Shown here: positions 46,487-54,931 of the stretch, piece by piece
How the letters are laid out: the number at the start of each line of letters is the position of its first letter
Position numbering within the stretch: position 1 is the first letter of the stretch
From: Mesorhizobium australicum WSM2073
GTDB taxonomy: Bacteria > Pseudomonadota > Alphaproteobacteria > Rhizobiales > Rhizobiaceae
Length of the DNA stretch: 64,000 bases
Direction of reading: 5' to 3'
Assembly: GCF_000230995.2 (NCBI RefSeq)
Contig: NC_019973.1
Location: 5,160,001 to 5,224,000 of the forward strand
Made by a program: the position numbers and the translations under genes
Notes under the pieces: model-generated
What the model was told of the DNA's origin: nothing
Seen by the model: the letters and a program-made list of their open reading frames with translations, nothing else
Database searches by the model: none

Positions 46487-47917
46487 TCAGATAACCTTAC
46501 CAGGATTCATGATGCCCGCCGGATCGAAGGCAGCCTTTACCCGGCGCATCAGATCGATGGCCATCGGCGGCGCGGTGGCGATCAGTTCGTCGCGCTTCAA
46601 CTGACCGATGCCGTGCTCGGCCGAGATCGAACCGTGCAGGCTGCGCACCACGTCATGCACGGCCTTGTTCATCGCATGATAGAGCGCCAGGAACGCCTCG
46701 TCGTCGCCATCGACGGGCCGTGAAATGTTATAATGGAGGTTGCCGTCTCCCATATGGCCGAAACAGACCACGCGGGCGCCGGCGCTCACTGACGCCACGG
46801 CGCCGGCGGCCTCCCTTATGAAGCGCGGTATCGATGCGATCGGCACCGAAATGTCGTGCTTGATCGAAGCGCCTTCCGGCTTTTGTGCCTCGGGCAACAG
46901 CTCGCGAAAATCCCAGAAGGCATCGCCCTGCCCGAGGCTGGCGGCGATGACGGCATCGCCGACGAATTCCTGCTCTAGACCCGCCGAAAGCACATCCTCG
47001 ATCAGCGCCCGAGAATCCTCCGCCGAGCGGCCGGACGATATCTGCATCAGCACGTACCAGGGCCAGTCTTCGGCCAGCGGCCGCACGACGCCCTGGGCGT
47101 GCGCAAGGGTAAAGTCATACGGGCGCTTGCCGATCAGTTCGAAGGCCGTGAGTGCGGCCCCGGCGCGGTCCATGGCCAGGCTGAACAGGGAAAGGGCGGC
47201 TTCGGGCGACGACAGGCCGACGAAGGCGACGTCCGTCCCCTTCGGCTTCGGGAACAGTTTGAGCACGGCGGCGGTGATGACACCGAGCGTGCCTTCGGCG
47301 CCGACGAACAGGTTCTTCAGGTCGTAGCCGGTGTTGTCCTTCTTCAGTTTGCGCAAATCGTCGAACACCTCGCCGGTCGGCAGCACCACCTCGACGCCGA
47401 GGCACAGTTCGCGCGCATTGCCATAGGCCAGCACGCCGGTGCCGCCGGCATTGGACGACAGGTTGCCGCCGATCTGGCAGGAGCCTTGCGCGGCGAGCGA
47501 CAGCGGAAACAGCCGGTCGGCGGCATCGGCCGCTTCCTGCAAGGTCTGCAGGATGACACCGGCCTCGACCGTGACCGTATTGGACAGCACATCGATCTCG
47601 CGGACGCGGTTCAGCCGCGATAGCGACAGGACGATCTCGCGACCGGATCTGTCCGGCACCTGCGCGCCGACCAGCCCGGTGTTGCCGCTTTGCGGCACGA
47701 TCGGCGTTCCGGTCTCTGTCGCCAGCCGCATGATCCGGCTGACCTCGTCGACGCTGCCCGGCCGCAGCACCAGGGACGTCGCGCCGTGCCAGAGGCCGCG
47801 TCGCTCGATCAGATAAGGCGCGATGTCCTGCTGGTCGCGCAGCGCATATTTGTCGCCGACGATCGCCGCGAAACGATCGATGAGGGCGGGATCGAGTGTC
47901 TTTGCGGTTGCGGTCAT
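46487..47917 (-). CDS. FAD-binding oxidoreductase (D-2-hydroxyacid dehydrogenase type)
   Basis: 476 residues. The PCMH-type FAD domain is seen in PIVPQSGNTGLVGAQVPD and LSSNAGGTGVLAYGNARELC; the C-terminal FAD-linked oxidase domain has CFGHMGDGNLHYNISRPVDG and the end motif SISAEHGIGQLKRDELIATA. This is the D-lactate / D-2-hydroxyglutarate dehydrogenase class; the acid used is not certain. It lies 9 bases after the Sua5/TsaC gene, so the two share a transcript. Confidence 0.93.
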   Translation of the reverse strand: MTATAKTLDPALIDRFAAIVGDKYALRDQQDIAPYLIERRGLWHGATSLVLRPGSVDEVSRIMRLATETGTPIVPQSGNTGLVGAQVPDRSGREIVLSLSRLNRVREIDVLSNTVTVEAGVILQTLQEAADAADRLFPLSLAAQGSCQIGGNLSSNAGGTGVLAYGNARELCLGVEVVLPTGEVFDDLRKLKKDNTGYDLKNLFVGAEGTLGVITAAVLKLFPKPKGTDVAFVGLSSPEAALSLFSLAMDRAGAALTAFELIGKRPYDFTLAHAQGVVRPLAEDWPWYVLMQISSGRSAEDSRALIEDVLSAGLEQEFVGDAVIAASLGQGDAFWDFRELLPEAQKPEGASIKHDISVPIASIPRFIREAAGAVASVSAGARVVCFGHMGDGNLHYNISRPVDGDDEAFLALYHAMNKAVHDVVRSLHGSISAEHGIGQLKRDELIATAPPMAIDLMRRVKAAFDPAGIMNPGKVI

Positions 47918-47926
47918 CTGGGAAAA

Positions 47927-48901
47927 CTACGTTGTGGGCTGTGCGTTGTCACGAGGAGCGGCGGCACGGGAGAGCCGGTCGTTGATGGCCTCGCCGAGCC
48001 CGTCAAAGGGAATTGGCTCGACGGCGATAATCCGCGCGCCGCTACGGTCCAAATCCTGCATGTAGGCAAAGAGATTGCTTGCCGCTTCACGCAGGTCACC
48101 TGACAGCGAGAGGTTGAGGAAAGCGGTCGCGCCGCGCCAGCCTTCCGCGCGCTGGTCGCCGAAGGCAAGCAACGCTTCTCCTTCACCAACCGTGCCGGCA
48201 TTGAGCCGAACAGCCGCGCCCGGTGCGTAGTGCGAGGCAAGCATGCCCGGCGCCTCGACGCCGGCAATGCCGCCGCGCAGCAGCTCCATGCGGATGGCCG
48301 CCTCGATCTCGTCGGCGGCAATGCCGCCGGGCCGAAGCAGGCGCAACCTTTCGCCTTCGGCCTTGACGATGGTCGATTCCAGCCCGACCGGCGTGGCGCC
48401 ACCATCGACCACCAGTTTGATGCGCCCGCCTAAATCCGCAGCCACCGCCTGCGCCGTCGTCGCGCTGATCTTGCCGGATGAGTTGGCGCTGGGCGCGGCA
48501 AGCGGTCGGCCAAGCCTGGCGATCAGGTCGCCGCCAAAACCTCTCGGCATGCGCACGGCGATCGTGTCGAGCCCGGCCGTGACCAGCGGATGAATGCCGT
48601 TGCCGGGGCGCTGTGGCAGTACCAGCGTCAGCGGACCCGGCCAGAAGGCAAGCGCGAGCTTCCTGGACAGCGGATCGAACGAGGCGATGCGCTCGGCCAT
48701 CGCCATGTCGGCGACATGGGCGATCAGCGGATTGAAACGCGGCCGCCCCTTGGCTTCGAAAATGCGCGCCACGCCAATGCCGTTGGTGGCATCGCCGGCA
48801 AGCCCGTAGACGGTTTCCGTCGGGATGGCGACGACATCGCCGCCCAGGAGCAGCGCCAACGCCGGTTCCATCGCTTCGCCGACGGCAAGTATTTCAGCCA
48901 C
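47927..48901 (-). CDS. L-threonylcarbamoyladenylate synthase (Sua5/TsaC)
   Basis: 324 residues from GTG 48901 (AEILAVGEAMEPALALLL), with GAGG 7 bases upstream. YrdC domain: VAIPTETVYGLAGDATNG, KGRPRFNPLIAHVADM, APSANSSGKISATTAQAV and LVVDGGATPVGLESTIV; a C-terminal Sua5 domain follows, with PGMLASHYAPGAAVRLN. It makes threonylcarbamoyl-AMP for the t6A37 modification of tRNA. The frame goes to 48976, but those codons are not family-like. The long two-domain form is typical of Sua5. Confidence 0.94.
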   Translation of the reverse strand: MAEILAVGEAMEPALALLLGGDVVAIPTETVYGLAGDATNGIGVARIFEAKGRPRFNPLIAHVADMAMAERIASFDPLSRKLALAFWPGPLTLVLPQRPGNGIHPLVTAGLDTIAVRMPRGFGGDLIARLGRPLAAPSANSSGKISATTAQAVAADLGGRIKLVVDGGATPVGLESTIVKAEGERLRLLRPGGIAADEIEAAIRMELLRGGIAGVEAPGMLASHYAPGAAVRLNAGTVGEGEALLAFGDQRAEGWRGATAFLNLSLSGDLREAASNLFAYMQDLDRSGARIIAVEPIPFDGLGEAINDRLSRAAAPRDNAQPTT

Positions 48902-49054
48902 TCTCGTCACCTCGCGGATGCCGGCTGCGTAATACGATGGGGCCGCCGGGGCAAGCGGGCATTGGCAATTCATCAATTCCTAAAATGCTATCTTTCCACG
49001 AAAGCCGGCATCAATCGCCGAGTACTATCGTGCGGCTTCTGGGCAATGGGAGCT

Positions 49055-49531
49055 ATGTCGGTGTCTGTTCGTATCTGGGGAGCGCTTGCCATCACTTTGG
49101 CCTCAATGGGTGGCGGGGCTAAGGCCTCGTCGCTGGTCTTTCCCGGTGCGCCGGCCTCGACACCCTCCATCCTTGCGCTGAAGGCGGCCGACGGCAAGGC
49201 GAGCGATGTTGTGTCCGTCGTTGTGCTTGGCGAGCCTGACGTCACCTACGAAAAGGTCGCGGCAATCCCCGGCAAGGCCGAGGCGAGGCACTCCTTCGCG
49301 CAGAGCCCGATGATCATTAGGGGCGGCGTCGTCGGCGGCGCTTTCTCGACACCCATGCAGGCCAAGGCGCCGGCCGCGGCAACGGCCCCAGCCACCCCAA
49401 CCGCCCCCGCCACGGCGACGGCCTCGGCAGCCCCCGCGCCGGCAGCGCACGGGAAAGCAGCGGCACCGGCGGCAGCCGCGCCGCCTCCGCCAGCCCACCA
49501 GCCTGCTTCAGGAGCCGGCAAGGTCAAGTAG
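49055..49531 (+). CDS. Exported Ala/Pro-rich protein of unknown function
   Basis: About 158 residues: signal-like N-terminus (IWGALAITLASMGGGAKAS), a middle region (SILALKAADGKASDVVSVVV, KAEARHSFAQSPMIIRGGVV) and a long Ala/Pro-rich tail that looks like a cell-envelope spacer. No family is recognised. Start is uncertain between ATG 49046, ATG 49055 and GTG 49061. Divergent from the Sua5/TsaC gene. Confidence 0.6.
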   Translation: MSVSVRIWGALAITLASMGGGAKASSLVFPGAPASTPSILALKAADGKASDVVSVVVLGEPDVTYEKVAAIPGKAEARHSFAQSPMIIRGGVVGGAFSTPMQAKAPAAATAPATPTAPATATASAAPAPAAHGKAAAPAAAAPPPPAHQPASGAGKVK

Positions 49532-49706
49532 CGACCACGCAAACCGGACGGGCAAAATGCGCAGCGGCTTGACGGCGGTCTGGCGTCCTGCGCACCACTG
49601 TCCGGCGAATTTCTTCTAGAGTATCTTGCTGGCGGCCCTGCGGCTGATTTTCGCCAAGTGGCTCCAGCGGACGCAATTGCATCGTTCAAGGCAGAGGGGG
49701 TTGCTC

Positions 49707-50093
49707 ATGAAAAATTCGAAGACCGTTACCGTGGCAGGGCTTCTGTTGGCGTCATTGCTTGGTGGCGTGGCCCAAGCGGACGACATGCTGGGATCCTATG
49801 TCGCGCGCATTTCTGATCGCGACCACCAGGCGAGCGACGGCTATGCGCTGGATGGCGCCGCGCAGATGGTGCGGCAAGACCGTGCCAACTGGCACAAATT
49901 CCATCGCCGCGACGGCGACGACGAGGGCGACGCCTGGTTCAGGACCAACGACCAGCGCGCCGACCTGCAGCGCATGCTGGAGCGCCCCGGCGCGATGAGT
50001 TCCTCGACCAAGCGCGCCATCGTCAATGGCGAGCCGCTGATCCAGGTCGACGTCTATGAAAACAGCGTGCGCGTCAGCATCCTGGAGAACTGA
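49707..50093 (+). CDS. Small exported protein of unknown function
   Basis: 128 residues with a signal peptide (TVTVAGLLLASLLGGVAQAD). The mature part has an acidic, Asp/Arg-rich stretch (WHKFHRRDGDDEGDAWFRTN) and a conserved-looking end (SSTKRAIVNGEPLIQVDVYE). The ATG has GAGGGGG about 8 bases upstream. No recognised domain. It ends just before a hairpin shared with the acidic-protein gene. Confidence 0.7.
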   Translation: MKNSKTVTVAGLLLASLLGGVAQADDMLGSYVARISDRDHQASDGYALDGAAQMVRQDRANWHKFHRRDGDDEGDAWFRTNDQRADLQRMLERPGAMSSSTKRAIVNGEPLIQVDVYENSVRVSILEN

Positions 50094-50120
50094 TCAAATC
50101 AATTTGGGAAGACGGCGGAA

Positions 50121-50142
50121 GGGCGGCGCGAAAGCGCCGCCC
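50121..50142. terminator. GC-rich hairpin shared by two convergent genes
   Basis: GGGCGGCGC pairs perfectly with GCGCCGCCC closed by a GAAA tetraloop. It sits between the stops of the 49707 gene (plus) and the acidic-protein gene (minus). No strong U-run follows on either strand. Confidence 0.6.
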
Positions 50143-50164
50143 TCGAGAATCTGTTACCTGAAAA

Positions 50165-50452
50165 TCAGGCTGCTTCTTCCTTGTCGTCGTCGTCTTCGGA
50201 CTCGCCGTCTTCGGATTCTTCGGCGTCATCGCCTTCGGCCTTCACGGTGTCATCGGCGTCGTCTTCGTCAGACTCTTCGCCGTCTTCATCGTCGCCTTCC
50301 TCGTCATCGCCATCTCCGTCTTCGTCAGACAGATCAGCGGCTTCGACCGTGATCGCAGCGGCGTGATCGAGGGCGGTTTCGGAAGCGGATTCAAGCGGCT
50401 CGGCAGGAGCCGAGGTTTCTTCTGTCACTTCGATTTCGTGATCGGAATTCAT
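50165..50452 (-). CDS. Highly acidic low-complexity protein
   Basis: 95 residues, mostly Asp and Glu in the second half (DLSDEDGDGDDEEGDDEDGE and more), with an N-terminal NSDHEIEVTEETSAPAEPLE. ATG 50452 has a perfect GGAGG with 5-base spacing, which supports real translation. No membrane helix, cysteine or known domain. It might bind cations or basic proteins, but that is a guess. It lies downstream of glyS on the same strand with 200 bases between. Confidence 0.7.
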   Translation of the reverse strand: MNSDHEIEVTEETSAPAEPLESASETALDHAAAITVEAADLSDEDGDGDDEEGDDEDGEESDEDDADDTVKAEGDDAEESEDGESEDDDDKEEAA

Positions 50453-50592
50453 GGAAGCCTCCGTTGGGATGGGGAACACGCCCCTTTTGCCACGGAGAGA
50501 TCATCGTCATATGACTGTAAGCCGGCTCGAAGGGCCGGCCGGAACATATTTTTCCCGGGGCCTGCGGCCCCCGCTATCCCTGCGTGATCTCA

Positions 50593-50615
50593 GGACAAAC
50601 GGAAACCGTTTGTCC
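50593..50615. terminator. Perfect hairpin downstream of glyS
   Basis: GGACAAACGG pairs with CCGTTTGTCC across an AAA loop, about 37 bases after the glyS stop on the minus strand. No U-tract follows, so termination strength is uncertain. Confidence 0.5.
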
Positions 50616-50651
50616 GAGAAAATCGATGCCGACTTTTCGGCAAAGTGCTTC

Positions 50652-52868
50652 TCAACCAGCGATTTTCGAGAAATCCGCGACCTGACCGGTAGCCGTGCGA
50701 ATGCGCGCGAGCAGCGCCAGTCGGTTGGCACGCACGGACAGGTCCTCATCATTCACGAGAACATGCTCAAAGAATGAATCAACGGGTTCACGCAACACGC
50801 TAAGCGCCAGCATGGCAGCCGAAAAGTCTTGGTTTTGAATCGCTTCGCCGGCTTGCTTCTCGGCCTGATTCACCGCGGCAAACAGCGACTTCTCCGCATT
50901 TTGCCGGAACAACGCCGGCTCGACGGTTTCGGCGACCGCCGTTTTCTTCTTCTCCTCGGCCGCCAGGATGTTGGCCGCCCGCTTGGTGCCGGCGAGCAGG
51001 TTCTTGCCATCCTCGCTGTCGAGGAAGGAGCCGAGCGCTTCGACGCGGCGCACGATCTGCAGGAGGTCGTCGGACTGCGGCGTTATCACCGCGTCGATCA
51101 GGTCATGGCGCGCGCCCTGGTCGCGGAGGTAGACTTTCAGGCGGTCGCGGAAGAAGGCGAGGAGGTCGATCACCTCGGCCCCAACCTGCCTTCCTTTGAA
51201 TTCCCGCATCCCTCGCCCAATAGCTCCGCCACGAGGACGCTGCATCGATTGGTGGACAAAGAGAACATGAGATTCTGCTAGTTCGGCGATGCTCAATTGA
51301 ATTCTATTCTCAATAAGAATTCTCACTACCCCAAGTGCAGCCCTTCGCAGTGCATAAGGATCCTTAGATCCAGTCGGCTTCTCGTCGATTTCCCAAAATC
51401 CGACCAGCGTATCGAGCTTGTCTGCAACCGCAACGGCCACAGATACCGGATCAGTCGGCACCCGGTCTGACGGTCCTTGCGGCTTGTAGTGCTCCTCGAT
51501 GGCCGCGGCTACGGATGGATGCTCGCCCTGCAGCAGCGCATATTTGCGGCCCATCGCCCCCTGCAGTTCGGGAAACTCGCCGACCACTTCGGTGGTGAGA
51601 TCGGCCTTGGCGAGAACCGCCGCACGGCCCGCGAGCGTGGGATCGGCGCCAACGACCGGCGCCAATTCTTCCGCCAATCGCTTGATGCGCCCCACCCGCT
51701 CGCCCTGCGTGCCAAGCTTGGCATGGAAGGTCACATTGAGATGGTCGAGCCGCGCCATGCGCTGGTCGAGCGGCTTTTTCAGATCGAGCCCGAACTTCTC
51801 GGCCGATGCCTGGAGTTGGTCAAGGTCCGGCAAATCGCCCTGGTCGGTAGTCCAGAAATAAAGCGCGTCGGACAGGCGAGCGCTCACCACCTTGCCGTTG
51901 CCGTGAGCGATCTCCTTGCCGCCATCCTTCGCTTCGATGTTGGCGGTGAGGATGAAGCGGTTGGAGAGCGTATCGCTTTCCCCCTGCGGCCGCGTGACAA
52001 AGCATTTCTGGTTGGCGCGGATCGTCAGGCGGATCACCTCGGCCGGAATGGCAAGGAAAGCCTCTTCGAACTCGCCCATCAGCACGACGGGCCATTCGAC
52101 CAGCCCCGACACTTCCTCAAGCAAGCCCTCGTCCTCGACCAGGTCGAGCCCGTTGGCGAAGGCGAGGTTGCGGGCGTCGGCGAGGATGATCTCCTTGCGA
52201 CGGTCGGCGTCGAGCACGACCTTCCCCGCCTCCAGCTTGCCCACATAATCGTCGAAGCGGCGCACGGTGATTTCGCCGGGCGCGAGGAAACGGTGGCCGT
52301 AGGTGATGTTGCCCGAACGGATGCCGTCGATCTCGAAATCGACCACCACCGGCTCCTCGGTCTCGGGGCCGAAGGTGCACAGGATCGACTGCAGCGGGCG
52401 CACCCAGCGCAGCGAGCCCGGCTTGGCCGAGGCCGATCCCCAGCGCATCGACTTCGGCCACGGAAAATCGCGGATAATGTCAGGCACCAGTCCAGCGATG
52501 ATCTCTTCGGCCGCCCTGCCCGGCTTCGAAATGTGGGCGACGTAGAAGTCGCCCTTCTTCGGGTCAGAATGGACATGCGCCTCGGCGATCGAAGACAGGC
52601 CGGCCTTGCGCAGGAAGCCCTGGACCGCCTGTTCTGGCGCCGATGTCGACGGCCCCTTGATATCCTCGTGAATGTCTTTGGAGCGTGCGGTGAGCCCGCG
52701 TATATCGAGCGTCAGGCGCCGGGGCGTCCAATACTCACGCGCCGCCTCATAGGTGAGACCCGCCTCGATCAGACCGTCGGTCAGCATCTTCTTCAAATCG
52801 CCCGCCGCCTTGCGCTGCATGCGGGCAGGAATTTCCTCGGAACGAAGTTCAAGAAGCAGGTCAGGCAT
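50652..52868 (-). CDS. glyS: Glycine--tRNA ligase beta subunit
   Basis: 738 residues beginning [22 protein letters not shown] and anticodon-related blocks follow ([60 protein letters not shown] and [20 protein letters not shown]). It works with GlyQ as an alpha2beta2 enzyme charging tRNA-Gly. Residues about 463-558 (51196-51480) are encoded by DNA with more A/T and rarer codons than the rest, including a stretch ([20 protein letters not shown]) unlike my memory of relatives. Start 52868 fits the family. Confidence 0.96.
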   Translation of the reverse strand: MPDLLLELRSEEIPARMQRKAAGDLKKMLTDGLIEAGLTYEAAREYWTPRRLTLDIRGLTARSKDIHEDIKGPSTSAPEQAVQGFLRKAGLSSIAEAHVHSDPKKGDFYVAHISKPGRAAEEIIAGLVPDIIRDFPWPKSMRWGSASAKPGSLRWVRPLQSILCTFGPETEEPVVVDFEIDGIRSGNITYGHRFLAPGEITVRRFDDYVGKLEAGKVVLDADRRKEIILADARNLAFANGLDLVEDEGLLEEVSGLVEWPVVLMGEFEEAFLAIPAEVIRLTIRANQKCFVTRPQGESDTLSNRFILTANIEAKDGGKEIAHGNGKVVSARLSDALYFWTTDQGDLPDLDQLQASAEKFGLDLKKPLDQRMARLDHLNVTFHAKLGTQGERVGRIKRLAEELAPVVGADPTLAGRAAVLAKADLTTEVVGEFPELQGAMGRKYALLQGEHPSVAAAIEEHYKPQGPSDRVPTDPVSVAVAVADKLDTLVGFWEIDEKPTGSKDPYALRRAALGVVRILIENRIQLSIAELAESHVLFVHQSMQRPRGGAIGRGMREFKGRQVGAEVIDLLAFFRDRLKVYLRDQGARHDLIDAVITPQSDDLLQIVRRVEALGSFLDSEDGKNLLAGTKRAANILAAEEKKKTAVAETVEPALFRQNAEKSLFAAVNQAEKQAGEAIQNQDFSAAMLALSVLREPVDSFFEHVLVNDEDLSVRANRLALLARIRTATGQVADFSKIAG

Positions 52869-53063
52869 CGGGGTCAGCTCATGCGGGAGAGTGGTCCGGG
52901 CGGGGCATAGCAACTCGGCTGGCCGCTGTCACCCTTTCCATAAATTTCAATAGGCCTGTCGGGACGAGCCGAACCCGCCCGTCCTTGGATCAAAGATTTC
53001 CATGAACCGAAAGCTGCGCTGAAGCGACCCACGCTCAGGCAGGGAACTATTGGCTGAACGACG

Positions 53064-53240
53064 ATGAAAACGGCATCCAGACTTCTTCAGATCCTTGCGC
53101 TCAGCGCCTGCTTCACCGCGCAGGCCCACGGCGCCTTCTCGATGCCGGGCGTGCGGCAGGCGCTACGGACAATGGCTGGCCAGAGCGGCCAGGTCTTGCC
53201 GCCGATCCATGCTTCCCTCGGAGTGATCGAGGACGCTTGA
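53064..53240 (+). CDS. Possible small exported protein between glyQ and glyS
   Basis: A 58-codon frame: basic start (MKTASRLL) then QILALSACFTAQAHGAFSMP, a signal-peptide-like stretch, and a short mature part (VLPPIHASLGVIEDA). It ends 3 bases before the glyQ stop on the other strand. There is no clear ribosome site, so coding is not certain. The rest of the 375-base span between the two glycyl-tRNA synthetase genes shows no other gene; the glyS promoter must lie in it. Confidence 0.35.
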   Translation: MKTASRLLQILALSACFTAQAHGAFSMPGVRQALRTMAGQSGQVLPPIHASLGVIEDA

Positions 53241-53243
53241 GGC

Positions 53244-54188
53244 TCAGGCCGCCAATCCACCGGCCTGCGTCTTCAAGAACGCCTCGCCGCAGGCCTTCGC
53301 CAGATTGCGCACGCGCAGGATGTAGCTCTGGCGCTCGGTGACAGAGATCACGCCACGCGCGTCCAGCAAATTGAAGACATGGCTGGCCTTGATGCACTGG
53401 TCATAGGCCGGGAAGACCATCTTGTGCATCGGCAGATTGTCGTTCGAGGCCGGCGCGCCGGCCTCGAGCAGAGCCTTGCACTCGGCCTCGGCGTCCTCGA
53501 AATGCCTGAGCAGCATCGCCGTGTTGGCGTATTCGAAATTGTGGCGGGAATATTCCTGCTCGGCCTGCAGGAAGACATCGCCATAGGTCACCTTGTCGGC
53601 GCCCTCGCGGCCGTTGAAGTTGAGGTCGTAGACATTGTCGACGTCCTGCACATACATGGCCAGGCGCTCCAGGCCGTAGGTGAGTTCCCCCGCCACCGGC
53701 GCGCATTCGATGCCGCAGACCTGCTGGAAATAGGTGAACTGCGACACCTCCATGCCGTCGCACCAGCATTCCCAGCCAAGCCCCCAGGCGCCCAACGTCG
53801 GGCTTTCCCAATCGTCCTCGACGAAACGTATGTCGTGCAGCAACGGGTCGACGCCGATTGCCGCCAGCGAGCCGAGATAGAGCTCCTGCAGATTGGGCGG
53901 ATTGGGCTTCAGGATCACCTGGTACTGGTAGTAGTGCTGCAGCCGGTTCGGATTCTCGCCATAGCGGCCGTCCTTGGGACGGCGCGAAGGCTGGACGTAG
54001 GCGGCGTTCCAGCCCTTGGGACCTAGCGCGCGCAGCGTCGTTGCCGGATGAAAGGTGCCGGCGCCGACCTCCATGTCATAGGGCTGGAGGATAACGCAGC
54101 CATAAGCCGCCCAGTAATTGTGCAAAGTGAGGATCAGCCCCTGGAACGAGCGGCTGGGATGCATATGGGCTGGGATTTCAATCGTCAC
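53244..54188 (-). CDS. glyQ: Glycine--tRNA ligase alpha subunit
   Basis: 314 residues with the class II core: [60 protein letters not shown] and [20 protein letters not shown]. It activates glycine. GTG 54188 is used because GAGG lies 5 bases upstream and [14 protein letters not shown] is the usual start; ATG 54164 is an alternative. Upstream of glyS on the same strand, but the 375-base gap suggests separate transcription. Confidence 0.96.
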   Translation of the reverse strand: MTIEIPAHMHPSRSFQGLILTLHNYWAAYGCVILQPYDMEVGAGTFHPATTLRALGPKGWNAAYVQPSRRPKDGRYGENPNRLQHYYQYQVILKPNPPNLQELYLGSLAAIGVDPLLHDIRFVEDDWESPTLGAWGLGWECWCDGMEVSQFTYFQQVCGIECAPVAGELTYGLERLAMYVQDVDNVYDLNFNGREGADKVTYGDVFLQAEQEYSRHNFEYANTAMLLRHFEDAEAECKALLEAGAPASNDNLPMHKMVFPAYDQCIKASHVFNLLDARGVISVTERQSYILRVRNLAKACGEAFLKTQAGGLAA

Positions 54189-54384
54189 GGTGGCCTCGGC
54201 GACACAGGCTAGCTTGCGGCCACGTCCTAGAGACACGGCGGCGAAGCGTCAAGCAAGGCGCGCGCCCGCGACCTTTGCAGGACCGGTCGAAAGCTTTGCG
54301 AGCGGCTGGCCCATTGCCGGACGTGGCGACCTGCGCTCTCTTCGAAGCCCTGTATCACCCATGTCAACGACGACAGGTCAAGCC

Positions 54385-54846
54385 ATGTCCAACCCCGTCA
54401 CCATCCGCCCCGTCACGCGCCAGGATTTCGACCGATGGCTGCCGCTGTGGGACGGCTATAACGCATTCTATGGCCGTTCGGGCGAGACGGCGCTGGCAAG
54501 CGACATCACGGCAATGACGTGGTCCCGCTTCTTCGACGCCTATGAGCCAGTGCATGCGCTGGTCGCGGAAAACGAAGGCGAGTTGCTTGGCCTCGTCCAC
54601 TACCTGTTCCACCGCAGCACGACGGCGATCGCACCAAACTGCTATCTGCAGGATCTTTTCACCAACGAAGCCTCGCGCGGCAAAGGCGTCGGCCGGGCGC
54701 TGATCGAAGGCGTCTACGAGCGCGCCCAGGTGGCCGGTTCCGGCCGAGTATACTGGCTGACGCATGAAACCAATCACGCGGCGATGAAGCTTTATGACAA
54801 GGTCGGCGAACGCTCTGGCTTCGTCGTCTATCGAAAGATGTTCTGA
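54385..54846 (+). CDS. GNAT family N-acetyltransferase
   Basis: 153 residues of the GNAT fold. TIRPVTRQDFDRWLPLWDGY at the N-terminus; the acetyl-CoA loop is YLQDLFTNEASRGKGVGRAL, followed by WLTHETNHAAMKLYDKVGER. The substrate (amine or protein) is unknown. ATG 54361 is another in-frame start. Its end faces the TPR gene across a hairpin. Confidence 0.9.
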   Translation: MSNPVTIRPVTRQDFDRWLPLWDGYNAFYGRSGETALASDITAMTWSRFFDAYEPVHALVAENEGELLGLVHYLFHRSTTAIAPNCYLQDLFTNEASRGKGVGRALIEGVYERAQVAGSGRVYWLTHETNHAAMKLYDKVGERSGFVVYRKMF

Positions 54847-54888
54847 GCGCGTCGGCAGGCGTTTTGAGCGGACGGATCTCAAAACGAA

Positions 54889-54911
54889 AACGGGGCTCCG
54901 AGAGCCCCGTT
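54889..54911. terminator. Bidirectional terminator between the GNAT and TPR genes
   Basis: AACGGGGCTC pairs perfectly with GAGCCCCGTT around a CGA loop. On the minus strand TTTTCGTTTT follows, giving a U-rich tail for the TPR gene. A second perfect stem (GTTTTGAG with CTCAAAAC, 54861-54885) lies next to it. Confidence 0.8.
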
Positions 54912-54931
54912 CGCATTCCAAAAAGGCGGTT

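Noticed and set aside
50181..50366. Ser-rich plus-strand frame
   Set aside because: It is the antisense of the Asp/Glu repeats and nothing but Ser/Ala/Pro; the minus-strand frame has the good ribosome site.
51477..52910. Plus-strand frame over glyS
   Set aside because: Antisense shadow of a core gene; His/Arg/Glu-rich translation.
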